From Rossellomorea aquimaris (GTDB lineage: Bacteria > Bacillota > Bacilli > Bacillales > Bacillaceae_B), in assembly GCF_008180865.1 (NCBI RefSeq), contig NZ_VTEX01000002.1, positions 620,001 through 684,000 of the forward strand: a stretch of DNA of 64,000 nt. Direction: 5' to 3'. Made by a program: the position numbers and the translations under genes. This document shows positions 17,066-26,122 of the stretch, piece after piece (position 1 is the first letter of the stretch; every line of letters starts with the position of its first letter). The notes beneath the pieces are model-generated. The model was not told the DNA's origin. It worked only from the letters and a program-made list of their open reading frames with translations, and did no database searches.

Positions 17066-17887
17066 TTATCCCTTTACCGCACTTGAAGAAATTCCTTCCA
17101 CAACTTTATTGCTGAAGAAGAGGAATGCAAGCAGGATCGGCAGCACACTGATAATGAGCGTGGCACCTATGGCTCCCCAGTCTGTCATGTATTGCCCGAT
17201 GAAATTCTGGATCCCGACGGTAAGGGTTTTGTATTCATCGGAGCTGATAAATGTGTTCACAAAGACAAACTCATTCCAATTGTAAATCATATTGATAATG
17301 ACTGTCGTCGACATGATCGGGATTGTCATCGGCAGGATGATTTTGAAAAACATCCGATGAACCGAACATCCATCCATTATAGCCGCCTCTTCTATCTCAC
17401 GGGGTAACGTATAATAGAATCCAAGCAGAATCATCATCGTAATCGGCAGATTATAGGCCGTATACGTAATGACGATCGACCATGGATTATCAATTAAATT
17501 CACATTTAAAAACATGCTGAATAGCGGTATGATGGCTGAATGAATCGGAATCATCAACCCAACCATGAATAACCCCAATACCAGTTTACTTAGCTTCCAC
17601 TGCATTCTGGTTATGACGAATGTCGCCATGCTTGCAAACAATACCGTCAAGATGATCGCTACACCTGTAATCCAGATACTGTTCCAGAAGTAAATCCCGA
17701 TTCCTCCTTCCCATACCTTCGCATAATTCTCCCATCTGAATTCAGAAGGCAGGGAAAATGGAGATTTCGAGAAGATATCCTGGTTATCCTTTAATGAAAA
17801 CAGGAACAGCCAGATGACTGGAAATATCTGGAAGACTGCGACAATAGCTAAACAAAGATAGAGAATAAAGTAACCCGCACGCTTCAT
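17066..17887 (-). CDS. Sugar ABC importer permease (MalG/UgpE type)
   Basis: A 273-residue inner-membrane permease with six predicted helices. The EAA loop that contacts the ATPase reads EIEEAAIMDGCSVHRMFFKIILPM (about 185-208), as in carbohydrate uptake (CUT1) transporters. The N-terminus AGYFILYLCLAIVAVFQIFPVIWLFLFSLK is typical. It is the last gene of a binding protein-permease-permease operon. No ATPase gene is present, so a shared MsmX-type ATPase elsewhere in the genome is inferred. Location between xylA and xylR suggests xylo-oligosaccharide uptake. Confidence 0.9.
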   Translation of the reverse strand: MKRAGYFILYLCLAIVAVFQIFPVIWLFLFSLKDNQDIFSKSPFSLPSEFRWENYAKVWEGGIGIYFWNSIWITGVAIILTVLFASMATFVITRMQWKLSKLVLGLFMVGLMIPIHSAIIPLFSMFLNVNLIDNPWSIVITYTAYNLPITMMILLGFYYTLPREIEEAAIMDGCSVHRMFFKIILPMTIPIMSTTVIINMIYNWNEFVFVNTFISSDEYKTLTVGIQNFIGQYMTDWGAIGATLIISVLPILLAFLFFSNKVVEGISSSAVKG

Positions 17888-17900
17888 GGTCTAACCCCCT

Positions 17901-18779
17901 TCAATATTGAATTTCTTCTTTGGTCGCAGTGACTTTACGGACGATGACGGTCACGATTAATGTGATGATCAACAGCAGGAAGCCGATGGCGCTTCCGTAT
18001 CCAAAGTCATTACTTGAAAAAGCCAGTTTATACATATAAGAAGCCATTACTTCACTGGCACCGTTCGGCCCGCCGCCGGTCATGACATAAATCAGATCAA
18101 AATACTTCAGTGATCCGACAACCGCAAGCACAATGGTCACCTTGACGACTCCCATTATTAAAGGCAGCTTGATTTTATAGGCAATTTGAAGAGGTGTCGC
18201 CCCATCGATTCTTGCCGCTTCCACCAGGGATTCCGGGATATTCTTCAAGGCAGCATAGTATATCAAGATGTAGAAACCCGCATATTGCCATAGAATCGGG
18301 ATGAAGATGGCATACAATACAACGGATGGTTCAGCAAGCCACGCGGGCGGATCATCTACTCCGATCTCCATCAGTATGCTATTGAGCATCCCGTTCGACG
18401 GGTTGAACACCTTGATCCATAACTGGGCGATAGCAACGGATGACAACAGCATCGGAATCAAATAGATCTTCCTTAAAAGGTCGGCCCCTTTGATTTTTGA
18501 AGCCAATATTAACGAGATTGCCAGATAAATAATCAGACTAAGTGTTGAAAATACAGCAAGTAAAAAAGAATGAAGTGCACTATCCCAGAACTTCTCATCA
18601 GAAATCGCATGGATATAATTATCAAGCCCTATGAACTCCATCTCCCCGATGCCATCCCAGTCCATCAAACCGTAGTACGCAGTCAGGATTAATGGGATGA
18701 AAATGAAGACACCGATCAAAAGGAGTGCAGGGAGAACGTAACAGGCGATAATCCACTTGTTAGACATTACTTTATTCAT
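17901..18779 (-). CDS. Sugar ABC importer permease (MalF/UgpA type)
   Basis: A 292-residue CUT1 permease with six predicted helices. The EAA loop is LVEAARIDGATPLQIAYKIKLPLI (about 195-218), preceded by FYILIYYAALKNIP. The GGGPNGAS segment near 240 is a usual family mark (GGGP..ST). The ATG at 18779 was preferred over an in-frame ATG 15 bases upstream because GGGG lies 9 bases before it. It starts 13 bases before the second permease gene ends the operon, and a hairpin at 18807-18840 separates it from the binding-protein gene. Confidence 0.9.
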   Translation of the reverse strand: MNKVMSNKWIIACYVLPALLLIGVFIFIPLILTAYYGLMDWDGIGEMEFIGLDNYIHAISDEKFWDSALHSFLLAVFSTLSLIIYLAISLILASKIKGADLLRKIYLIPMLLSSVAIAQLWIKVFNPSNGMLNSILMEIGVDDPPAWLAEPSVVLYAIFIPILWQYAGFYILIYYAALKNIPESLVEAARIDGATPLQIAYKIKLPLIMGVVKVTIVLAVVGSLKYFDLIYVMTGGGPNGASEVMASYMYKLAFSSNDFGYGSAIGFLLLIITLIVTVIVRKVTATKEEIQY

Positions 18780-18806
18780 AACATTCAACCCCATATTTAA
18801 AAATAG

Positions 18807-18840
18807 AAAAGGACAATCCAGCCTACGGGTATGTCCTTTT
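18807..18840 (-). terminator. Intercistronic hairpin between binding-protein and permease genes
   Basis: AAAAGGACA and TGTCCTTTT pair around a 16-base loop, with A/T-rich flanks. Such hairpins between a binding-protein gene and its permeases usually protect or partly terminate the mRNA, giving excess binding protein. Confidence 0.65.
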
Positions 18841-18865
18841 CTTTAATTGACCATCAGAAAATCTA

Positions 18866-20164
18866 TTATTCTTCCGAAAGTGCCTTTTCATGTTCTTTTG
18901 CAAATTCCTCCGGTGTAACTTCTTTACCAAAGAGCGATTGGATCATATCCAAGTGAACCTGTGCGACATCTGCGCTCATTTGAACGTCTGCGAATAATGT
19001 AATGTTGCTGGCATTGTTTAGATCATCCAATACGTCGACATACATATCCGGAAGATCCAATGACTCAGCATCGACCTTCGTTGCAGGGATGACCCCGGCA
19101 TCGGTCACCGACTTCTCTCCCCATTCCTGTACGAAGAAGGAGGCAAATTCTTTCGCTTCTTCCTTCACATCCGAGTCTTCCGCAACGAATAGTCCTACCC
19201 CTGGACCTCCGACGAAGCTGTTCATATCTCCATTCCCATCAACCGTCGGGAAGTTGAAGTATCCGACAGAATCCCTGAACTCTTGCGGAACATCTTCATT
19301 GGTTGTGTAGTTTGGCAGATCCCATGTCGCAATCAAGTACATGGCAGCCTGTTCGTTCATAAACATGCTCTTCGCTTCTTCATCTGAAAGACCATTGAAT
19401 CCTTTGACAAAAGCGTCCATACCAACTAAATCCTGTACTTTTTCCGCGGCTGAAACAAGTGCAGGGTCTTCGAACGAACCCGTTCGGTTGATCGCATTCG
19501 TCAAGACGTCCCCCCCGCCTATCCGGTCCGCCAGGTACATATACCATAACGATCCAGTCCAGCGATCCTTGTTTCCAAGAGCGATTGGCGCCACATCATT
19601 TTTCTTCAACGTCTTTACGACATTTTCTAATTCTTCATATGTTTTCGGTGCTTCCAAGTTATATTTATCGAAAATCGCTTTATTGTAGAAAACCGTGGCA
19701 ATGTTCAATTCAAGGGGCAGTCCGTAAGTGCTTCCATCCACTTCATACGCTTCTGCCGTACCTGAGACGAATTTGTCCTTTAAATCCCCTTCAAGCAAAT
19801 CATCTAAAGGTGCAAACTTCTCCCCGCTTACATAAGGATCCAAGAATCCTGCAGCCCAAGTCATCCCCACATCCGGTAATTCATTCGAAGTTGATAGTAC
19901 TTTAAGCTTATCCTTGTACTGCTCATTGCTCAGCACTTCAAGGTCCACTTTCACATCAGGATGATCACTTTCAAAATCCTTGATGATACCGCTTACAATC
20001 TCATTGTGCTGCTTCGAGCTTCCTTCTGGCCAAAGATGCATGAACTCGATTGTTTTCTCATCTCCGGACCCATTGGCCTTCTCATCAGATCCAGAACAGC
20101 CGGTGATCAGTAACAGAGAGGAAAAAAGAGTGAAGACTGTTGTAACCGCTTTCTTATTTCTCAA
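18866..20164 (-). CDS. Sugar-binding lipoprotein of ABC importer
   Basis: A 432-residue family 1 solute-binding protein. The start TTG at 20164 is chosen because GGGGG lies 8 bases upstream; the protein then opens MRNKKAVTTVFTLFSSLL followed by the lipobox LITGC, so Cys is lipidated and the protein sits on the outer face of the membrane. The mature part has EFMHLWPEGS, FESDHPDVKVDLE and WAAGFLDPYV, as in CUT1 oligosaccharide-binding proteins, and an aromatic-rich region (GNKDRWTGSLWYMYLADR) suited to sugar stacking. Xylo-oligosaccharides are the likely ligand by context. Its promoter shares an operator with divergent xylR, and a cre-like site lies in its first codons. Confidence 0.9.
   Translation of the reverse strand: MRNKKAVTTVFTLFSSLLLITGCSGSDEKANGSGDEKTIEFMHLWPEGSSKQHNEIVSGIIKDFESDHPDVKVDLEVLSNEQYKDKLKVLSTSNELPDVGMTWAAGFLDPYVSGEKFAPLDDLLEGDLKDKFVSGTAEAYEVDGSTYGLPLELNIATVFYNKAIFDKYNLEAPKTYEELENVVKTLKKNDVAPIALGNKDRWTGSLWYMYLADRIGGGDVLTNAINRTGSFEDPALVSAAEKVQDLVGMDAFVKGFNGLSDEEAKSMFMNEQAAMYLIATWDLPNYTTNEDVPQEFRDSVGYFNFPTVDGNGDMNSFVGGPGVGLFVAEDSDVKEEAKEFASFFVQEWGEKSVTDAGVIPATKVDAESLDLPDMYVDVLDDLNNASNITLFADVQMSADVAQVHLDMIQSLFGKEVTPEEFAKEHEKALSEE
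20141..20154 (-). promoter_or_regulatory. cre-like site inside the 5' end of the binding-protein gene
   Basis: TGTAACCGCTTTCT matches the cre consensus TGWNANCGNTNWCA at 13 of 14 positions. It lies within the signal-peptide codons, where bound CcpA would act as a roadblock. Confidence 0.5.
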
Positions 20165-20203
20165 ACTAAATACCCCCAATATTCGTTTTTTTGAAACCAG
20201 ATA

Positions 20204-20267
20204 TGTTACTGATTTTAGATTACCACCGAAAACAATGTTTGTCTAGTGGATAAACTAAGTTTATAAT
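20204..20267. promoter_or_regulatory. Shared XylR operator with divergent promoters for xylR and the ABC importer
   Basis: The dyad at about 20236-20258 (TTTGTCTA and TAAACTAA halves) is the third copy of the XylR operator. On the plus strand TTGTCT (20239-20244) and TATAAT (20262-20267) are 17 bases apart and should drive xylR. On the minus strand TAGACA lies inside the operator with TAATCT 17 bases downstream, facing the binding-protein gene. One operator would therefore control both directions, including autoregulation of xylR. Confidence 0.8.
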
Positions 20268-20321
20268 AGAATTAGAAAATGGTACACTAAAGGAAAAATT
20301 GAGAAAGAATGGAGCTTCCAA

Positions 20322-21506
20322 ATGAAAATGTCACAAACCTACAATCAGCATGTTGTCAAAAAAGGCAACAAGTCATTAGTTTTACAAACCATTCAGGAAT
20401 TCACCCCTATCTCAAGAGCAGACATTGCCAATCAAACAGGGTTGAACAAAGGAACGGTCTCCTCCCAGGTAAGTGAGCTCCTTAACGAAAACCTGATCCT
20501 CGAGTCCGGTCCCGGAGTCTCAAGCGGCGGAAGAAGACCCGTCATGCTGTTATTCAACCATTTAGCCGGATACTCCATCGGGGTGGATATTGGTGTGAAC
20601 TATATTCTCGGAATCCTGACCGACCTGCAGGGCAACATCAGGAATGAAAAACTGATTAAATTTCAAGATCGAACGTATGAAGAAATAAAGGACGAACTGT
20701 TTACCATTGTCGATTCCCTGATTGAGTCAATGCCTGAAAGCCCCTATGGATTGGTAGGTATCGGAATCGGGGTCCCGGGAACCGTCAGCACAGACGGAGA
20801 GATTCTCCTCGCTCCAAATTTAAATTGGAAGAATATCAACCTTAGAAAGACAATGGAAGCCAAATTTAACGTTCCCGTTCAAATCGAGAATGAAGCAAAC
20901 GCGGGGGCTTACGGCGAGAAGAAATTCGGTGCAGGTAAAGATTCCAGCAATATCATTTATGTCAGTGTCGGGATCGGGATCGGCGTCGGCCTTATCTTAA
21001 ATGGTCTGCTGTATAAAGGAAATAATGGTTTTTCCGGAGAACTTGGCCACATGACCATCGAAGTCGACGGTCCGGAATGCCGATGTGGGAACCAGGGCTG
21101 CTGGGAATTATATGCGTCGGAAAAAGCACTCGTCCAATCTGCCACAGAGCATGGCATCAAGCCCGAAAGCGGTCAGGCGCTTTCTCTTGAAAGCTTAAAT
21201 GAACTTGCCGAAAACGGGGACGCACATGTCATTCGTGTATTCGAAGAAATCGGTGGATATTTGGGGATCGGGATCAATAACATCATCAATATCTTCAATC
21301 CTGAACAAGTCATCATCGGAAATCGCCTGGCATCGTGCTCTAAATGGCTGGAAGAACCATTAAAGAAGAAACAAGGTCAAACTCTGTTTACGCATCAGAA
21401 AGATTTGAGCATCGATTTTTCACAGTTATCCACTCATGCCACTGCATTGGGCGTGGCTGCTTATGCAAGTGAAAACTTCTTAACCATCGATATCCAGGAA
21501 GTGTAA
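20322..21506 (+). CDS. xylR: Xylose-responsive repressor XylR (ROK family)
   Basis: A 394-residue ROK-family repressor. Residues 15-75 form a winged helix (SRADIANQTGLNKGTVSSQVSELL). Residues 85-390 form the sugar-kinase-like ROK domain: GYSIGVDIGVNYI, GIGIGVPGTV and ENEANAGAYGEKKFG, then GELGHMTIEVDGPECRCGNQGCWE with the zinc-binding CxCGNxGCxE motif. In Bacillus XylR, xylose binding releases the operator. GGAG lies 7 bases before the ATG. It is followed 31 bases later by the beta-xylosidase gene, so both probably form one operon, and it has an operator in its own promoter. Confidence 0.95.
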   Translation: MKMSQTYNQHVVKKGNKSLVLQTIQEFTPISRADIANQTGLNKGTVSSQVSELLNENLILESGPGVSSGGRRPVMLLFNHLAGYSIGVDIGVNYILGILTDLQGNIRNEKLIKFQDRTYEEIKDELFTIVDSLIESMPESPYGLVGIGIGVPGTVSTDGEILLAPNLNWKNINLRKTMEAKFNVPVQIENEANAGAYGEKKFGAGKDSSNIIYVSVGIGIGVGLILNGLLYKGNNGFSGELGHMTIEVDGPECRCGNQGCWELYASEKALVQSATEHGIKPESGQALSLESLNELAENGDAHVIRVFEEIGGYLGIGINNIINIFNPEQVIIGNRLASCSKWLEEPLKKKQGQTLFTHQKDLSIDFSQLSTHATALGVAAYASENFLTIDIQEV

Positions 21507-21537
21507 ATCTATTTTCTAGTAGGAGAGGTGCAGAACA

Positions 21538-23148
21538 ATGACAACGATTCAAAACCCGATTTTACCAGGCTTCAATCCTGACCCGAGTATTTGCCGTGCA
21601 GGAGAGGATTATTACATTGCCGTCTCTACCTTCGAATGGTTCCCGGGAATCGGGATTTACCATTCAAAGGACTTAAAAAATTGGCGACTCGTATCCCGTC
21701 CCCTGAACCGCCTCAGTCAATTGAATATGATGGGCAATCCCGATTCAGGCGGGATCTGGGCCCCTGCCCTCTCTTATCGTGATGGCAGGTTCTGGCTGAT
21801 CTACACCGATGTGAAAGTCGTCGAAGGACAGTGGAAGGACAGCCATAATTACCTCGTTACTTGTGACACCATTGACGGTGAGTGGTCTGAACCGATCCAT
21901 TTGAACAGCTCAGGCTTCGACCCGTCACTCTTTCATGATGAAGATGGCAGGAAGTATCTCGTCAATATGCTCTGGGATCACCGCGTTGGCCATCACAACT
22001 TCTACGGCATCGTCATGCAGGAATACAGTGTAAGCGAGCGAAAACTGATCGGCAAAAAGGAAATCATCTTCAAAGGAACGGATATCAAGCTGACGGAAGC
22101 ACCTCACTTGTACAAAATAAACGGCTATTACTACCTGCTCACAGCAGAAGGCGGAACGAAATACGATCATCAGGCCACCATCGCCCGCTCGAAGGATCTA
22201 TGGGGACCATATGAAGTGCATCCTGACAATCCATTGATCACGTCGTTCCCGTATCCAAGAAACCCGCTGCAAAAAGCCGGGCACGCTTCCATCGTTCAGA
22301 CCCATACGGATGAATGGTTCCTTGTTCATTTAACAGGACGCCCGCTGCCGCAGGAAAATAAACCTTTGCTTGACCCTCGCGGCTTTTGTCCACTCGGCCG
22401 GGAAACCGCCATCCAGCGTCTTGAATGGAAAAATGATTGGCCATATGTCACAGGAGGCAATCAACCGTCCGTAGAAATACAGGGACCTGCTGTTGAAGAA
22501 GTTCAATGGGAAAGAGATGTTGAGGAGAAGGACGACTTTAACCATGATTCTCTTAATCTTCACTTCCAATCCCTGCGCATTCCATTAGGTGAAGATATCG
22601 TTTCATTAAAGGATAACCCTGGACACCTGCGTTTATATGGCAGAGAATCGTTATCTTCTAAATTCACACAGGCCCATATCGCAAGGCGCTGGCAGCATTT
22701 CAACTTCACTGCCGAAACCAAGGTCGCCTTTAACCCGGACACTTTCCAGCAGGCAGCCGGTCTAGTAAACTACTACAATACGCAAAACTGGTCTGCCCTG
22801 CAAATCACCTGGCACGAAGAACACGGCCGGATTCTCGATCTGACCGTCTGTGACAACTTCACATTCACTCAGCCGATGAAAGATGACCCGATCGTCATCC
22901 CGGAAAACGTAGAATATGTCTGCTTGCGTGTAAATGTAAGCACTGCCATCTATGAATATTCCTACTCCTTCGACGGAGAAAACTGGACAAAGGTCCCTGT
23001 TAAACTCGATTCTTACAAACTCTCAGACGATTACATCCAGGGAGGAGGCTTTTTCACAGGAGCCTTCGTAGGAATGCAATGCCAGGACACTTCCGGACAG
23101 AAGCTGCATGCTGACTTTGATTACTTTATTTATAAGGAAGGGATTTAA
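21538..23148 (+). CDS. xynB: GH43 beta-xylosidase
   Basis: A 536-residue cytoplasmic glycoside hydrolase releasing xylose from the non-reducing ends of xylo-oligosaccharides. There is no signal peptide. The five-bladed propeller (1-320) shows the three acidic catalytic sites: Asp in [10 protein letters not shown] (about 15), Asp in SSGFDPSLF (about 129) and Glu in [10 protein letters not shown] (about 187). The C-terminal beta-sandwich (330-536) is typical of the GH43_11 XynB group. RBS AGGAGAGG precedes the ATG. The enzyme fits the oligomer importer in the same island: oligomers enter intact and are cut inside the cell. The gene ends just before a dispersed palindromic repeat acting as terminator. 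Confidence 0.94.
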   Translation: MTTIQNPILPGFNPDPSICRAGEDYYIAVSTFEWFPGIGIYHSKDLKNWRLVSRPLNRLSQLNMMGNPDSGGIWAPALSYRDGRFWLIYTDVKVVEGQWKDSHNYLVTCDTIDGEWSEPIHLNSSGFDPSLFHDEDGRKYLVNMLWDHRVGHHNFYGIVMQEYSVSERKLIGKKEIIFKGTDIKLTEAPHLYKINGYYYLLTAEGGTKYDHQATIARSKDLWGPYEVHPDNPLITSFPYPRNPLQKAGHASIVQTHTDEWFLVHLTGRPLPQENKPLLDPRGFCPLGRETAIQRLEWKNDWPYVTGGNQPSVEIQGPAVEEVQWERDVEEKDDFNHDSLNLHFQSLRIPLGEDIVSLKDNPGHLRLYGRESLSSKFTQAHIARRWQHFNFTAETKVAFNPDTFQQAAGLVNYYNTQNWSALQITWHEEHGRILDLTVCDNFTFTQPMKDDPIVIPENVEYVCLRVNVSTAIYEYSYSFDGENWTKVPVKLDSYKLSDDYIQGGGFFTGAFVGMQCQDTSGQKLHADFDYFIYKEGI

Positions 23149-23218
23149 TCACTCTCGTAAACATTGTTCATGCTCAGTGCAGATGAACTGTTCAAAACGT
23201 TTGGATCAAGAGAAAACA

Positions 23219-23272
23219 AAAGGTCCGTCCCTCACCACGGTAAAGCTTTACCGCATTGAGGGACGGACCTCT
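23219..23272. repeat. Palindromic repeat/bidirectional terminator after xynB
   Basis: Outer arms AGGTCCGTCCCTCA (23221-23234) and TGAGGGACGGACCT (23257-23270) enclose a second palindrome CGGTAAAGCTTTACCG (23238-23253). The element lies between convergent genes and is followed by T runs. The outer arms recur at 45.6, 46.2 and 53.25 kb. Confidence 0.85.
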
Positions 23273-23297
23273 TTTCTTTTTTATCATTGTGCTCGCA

Positions 23298-24185
23298 TTA
23301 TGATATGGATTTCATTCTGCCTTTCAGTTTTAAATTGCCGAGCACGATTCCACATAGAATGATGACGACCCCTATCCATTGTGAAAAACTGACTACTTCA
23401 GCTAGTATTAGAGCGGACATGGTTACAGCCACTGGAAGTTCAGAAGCCGTTAAGATTGTGCCAAGCCCTGGTCCGACATGGGGCATGCCGATTGAAAATA
23501 AAAGAGGTGGTAAAGCTACGCCAAAGAAGCCGAGCAATAAACCATATTGTGCGACCCCCGTCAAAGTAGGTAAATCAACTAAAAACGTGGGTGGAAAAAT
23601 TAAAAATACGACAATTAAACCACCTGTTGAAAGGAAAGCACTTTTCAAGACGGGTGGAGAATCTTTTCCGACAGAACTGCTGAGTGTGATAAAAGTGGTA
23701 AACGTCACAGCAGATAGTAATCCCCAAACAGTCCCTTGCAAGGATAGAACAACTTCGCTCTTTGCAACTGCACCAGCAGCTAAAATGGAGCCGATTATTA
23801 GTATGGCAATTGAGATGATTTTACCTTTAGTTGGCTTTTCTTTATATAAGATCCACTCGAATAACGTGCCGATCCAAACAAATTGAAATAGAAAAATGAT
23901 TGCAAGCGAAGCATTCAGTGTCTGCAGCGCCTGATAATAGAACACACCTGTCAGTCCAAATGGAATTCCAGATAATAATAGTTTGAAAGCTTGATTGAAA
24001 GGTATCCTTTTCTTTTTTGTAAACAGAACCAGCACCCAGGTAAGCAAAGCTCCGAATAAATATTGGCCACCTGTCACTTCTGTTACTGAAAAACCTGCTG
24101 AATAAGCAAGTTTGACAAATGTAGATAAGATCCCATAACAGCATCCACCTAAAAAAACAATCAATGCATATTGCCACGTTTTCAT
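23298..24185 (-). CDS. EamA/DMT-family transporter
   Basis: A 295-residue protein with ten predicted helices in two EamA repeats (about 1-140 and 150-290). Examples are FLGGCCYGILSTFVKLAYSAGF at the N-terminus and VGPGLGTILTASELPVAVTMSALILAEV near the C-terminus. DMT proteins usually export metabolites or amino acids; the substrate is unknown. The ATG at 24185 is supported by GGGGGAG 7 bases upstream; the frame extends further upstream but through a hairpin. That hairpin, at 24218-24246, sits in the leader and is followed by seven T residues, suggesting attenuation. Confidence 0.85.
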   Translation of the reverse strand: MKTWQYALIVFLGGCCYGILSTFVKLAYSAGFSVTEVTGGQYLFGALLTWVLVLFTKKKRIPFNQAFKLLLSGIPFGLTGVFYYQALQTLNASLAIIFLFQFVWIGTLFEWILYKEKPTKGKIISIAILIIGSILAAGAVAKSEVVLSLQGTVWGLLSAVTFTTFITLSSSVGKDSPPVLKSAFLSTGGLIVVFLIFPPTFLVDLPTLTGVAQYGLLLGFFGVALPPLLFSIGMPHVGPGLGTILTASELPVAVTMSALILAEVVSFSQWIGVVIILCGIVLGNLKLKGRMKSIS

Positions 24186-24217
24186 TTTTTTCTCCCCCTT
24201 TTTTACACATAAAAAAA

Positions 24218-24246
24218 CCACACAATTGTCAATTGACATTGTGTGG
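24218..24246 (-). terminator. Terminator-like hairpin in the leader of the EamA gene
   Basis: Near-perfect palindrome with arms CCACACAAT and ATTGTGTGG around TGTCAATTGACA-like sequence. On the minus strand it is followed by TTTTTTT, then 18 bases later by the ribosome binding site of the EamA gene. The candidate -10 TATAAT is at 24297-24302, so the hairpin would lie inside the transcript leader. Confidence 0.6.
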
Positions 24247-24383
24247 CGAAAATAGAGCTGCCTCTATAAAAATCCACTTCCTAAAAAGGTTTTATCATTA
24301 TAATAAAATGTAAGAGATCAAAACTAACTGCTATTAGCGCTAACTTTCCTACTAAAAGATTATACCATTTCCGATTGCCACTG

Positions 24384-24854
24384 TCAGGAGTTCACCACTT
24401 TATTTTTTTCCAAATAATCTCTCAAGGAATCCAAATCCTTTGCGCAAGCCTTCCTAAAGACGCCTGCCATTAATTTACCGAACAATTTCGACAGGCCGGT
24501 CAGCCCTCTGATTTCCCCAAGTAACGTCACTTCTGTCTGATCACCTGATGAAGTCAGCAAATAGGTAAAGATAAATTCTCCTTTGCCTGTCGTCCCCTTC
24601 GTGCCGTCGCATCGCAGCACAATCTTATCAGGTTCTTTAAGCTCCACTACCTCAAAATATTCCGAAGCCTCTTTGCCGAACATCTTTCTCGTTTCCCTCC
24701 ACTGACTGCCTTCACGGATCGGCCCTTCATCCATCCGCTCTATTCCCACCAACCCTTGCATCCACTGTTTGGCAGAAGCAAGATCTAATAGACTCGCATA
24801 GGCTTCTTCTTTGGAGACCTGAAAGTTTCTTTTCACTTCGAATGGGATACTCAA
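24384..24854 (-). CDS. SRPBCC-family (START-like) protein
   Basis: A 156-residue helix-grip protein. The sequence SIPFEVKRNFQVSKEEAYASLLDLASAKQWM is the usual opening of polyketide cyclase/START-like proteins, with alternating beta strands up to a long C-terminal helix (KLFGKLMAGVFRKACAKDLDSLRDYLE). It probably binds a hydrophobic ligand; none can be named. The start is a TTG at 24854 with a perfect AGGAGG 8 bases upstream; the longer ATG frame to 24902 has no ribosome binding site. It is monocistronic. Confidence 0.85.
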   Translation of the reverse strand: MSIPFEVKRNFQVSKEEAYASLLDLASAKQWMQGLVGIERMDEGPIREGSQWRETRKMFGKEASEYFEVVELKEPDKIVLRCDGTKGTTGKGEFIFTYLLTSSGDQTEVTLLGEIRGLTGLSKLFGKLMAGVFRKACAKDLDSLRDYLEKNKVVNS

Positions 24855-24997
24855 ATGGAATGACCTCCTAAGATCTATCGTACTATTGAATAAATTTGAC
24901 AAGTTTGTCTTATTTCCTTCTTTTAATCGTTAAGGTACTATAAGTCTTGGCTACTTTAACTCCCTTCACCCCCGAAAGAATGATCCAAACACCCCAG

Positions 24998-26098
24998 TTA
25001 CCCTCTATTCTTCGATCTATTTTTCAAAAACGCAATAAGAAGCAGGAGGATGGGAATGATCACGAAGAGTGGCAGATGTAAGACAAATATCGCTATCTCT
25101 AGTCCTTCTTGGATATGCTCTTGAAAATTGCTCGCAATCGTCATCGACATAAATAAAACGACCAGGCCCAAAGGATAGGACAGCCGTGAAGGCGATTTGA
25201 CCTTAAATAAGCTGGCTGAGCCTATGACCGCTGCATAAAACAACACGCTTATCTTAAAAAAAATCCCGATCACTAAGGCAAGCATAAAAAATACATCCAG
25301 CCGTTCTAAAAAATCGGCTACTTGGATGGTCTGAACCGTACTAAGAAGCGGAAATTGTGACCGTGCAGTCAGACCCACACCAAGCACACTAATATTAATG
25401 AGCATCGTAAGTATGAGGTTGATTCCACTTAACCCCGTTGCACATATCATCGTAAGCTTTACCTTCTTGGGATTATTCATGTACGGCAAAATCATCGTAA
25501 ATACAATGGCTTCTGTAAACGGGAAATATAAGGTTTGAGTAAAAACCACTTTTAGGACAGGTGCAATCCCTTCTTCAAGTACCGGCTGTAGGTGGGTTAA
25601 GTCGATCAGACCAGAACTCACGATCAATATAAATCCAACGACCGAAAGCATAAACATAAGCATAAAAAGCAGTTCACCTGATCGCCCGATGACCTCTATT
25701 CCTTTATGGACCGTATAAATAATGACGAGCATTAACAGTGCATTGGCGATGAATAAAGGCGTTTCGGGATAGGCAAAGGTTAACAGCATTTCCCCAAAGT
25801 CTCGAAGAACCCTCGAAGCATCATACATAAAGAAAAAAAGATAGAGGAAGGCAACCAAGGTTCCCAGCACTTTACCGAGAATCTTATGCATGTACTCGGT
25901 AGGCAACAGATCGGGATAATACCAATAGAGTTTATGATAGACTAATAAAAGAACGAAACTGACGACCATTCCAAGCAGAATGGCCAACCAGGCATCCTGT
26001 TTTGCATCTATGGCAAGAGGGACGAGTAAAGCACTCCCCAGTTCAAACAGAACCATTAAGACAAAGAGCTGACTGGCACTAATTTTGGCTTTCTCCAC
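24998..26098 (-). CDS. Spore germinant receptor subunit B (GerAB-type permease)
   Basis: A 366-residue membrane protein of the APC-like spore germination permease family with ten predicted helices. The opening ISASQLFVLMVLFELGSALLVPLA and the YPETPLFIANALLMLVIIYTVHKGIEVIGR segment are typical. The start is GTG at 26098 with AGGGGG about 10 bases upstream. In spores it lies in the inner membrane and is thought to bind the germinant or set specificity together with subunit A. It is the last gene of an A-C-B ordered operon, 24 bases after the GerAC-type gene. Confidence 0.92.
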   Translation of the reverse strand: MEKAKISASQLFVLMVLFELGSALLVPLAIDAKQDAWLAILLGMVVSFVLLLVYHKLYWYYPDLLPTEYMHKILGKVLGTLVAFLYLFFFMYDASRVLRDFGEMLLTFAYPETPLFIANALLMLVIIYTVHKGIEVIGRSGELLFMLMFMLSVVGFILIVSSGLIDLTHLQPVLEEGIAPVLKVVFTQTLYFPFTEAIVFTMILPYMNNPKKVKLTMICATGLSGINLILTMLINISVLGVGLTARSQFPLLSTVQTIQVADFLERLDVFFMLALVIGIFFKISVLFYAAVIGSASLFKVKSPSRLSYPLGLVVLFMSMTIASNFQEHIQEGLEIAIFVLHLPLFVIIPILLLLIAFLKNRSKNRG

Positions 26099-26122
26099 TC
26101 TACTGGTACCCCCTTTCCCTCA

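Noticed and set aside
24842-24902. Longer ATG start for the SRPBCC gene
   Set aside because: The added residues do not fit the domain, and a perfect AGGAGG lies 8 bases before the internal TTG.
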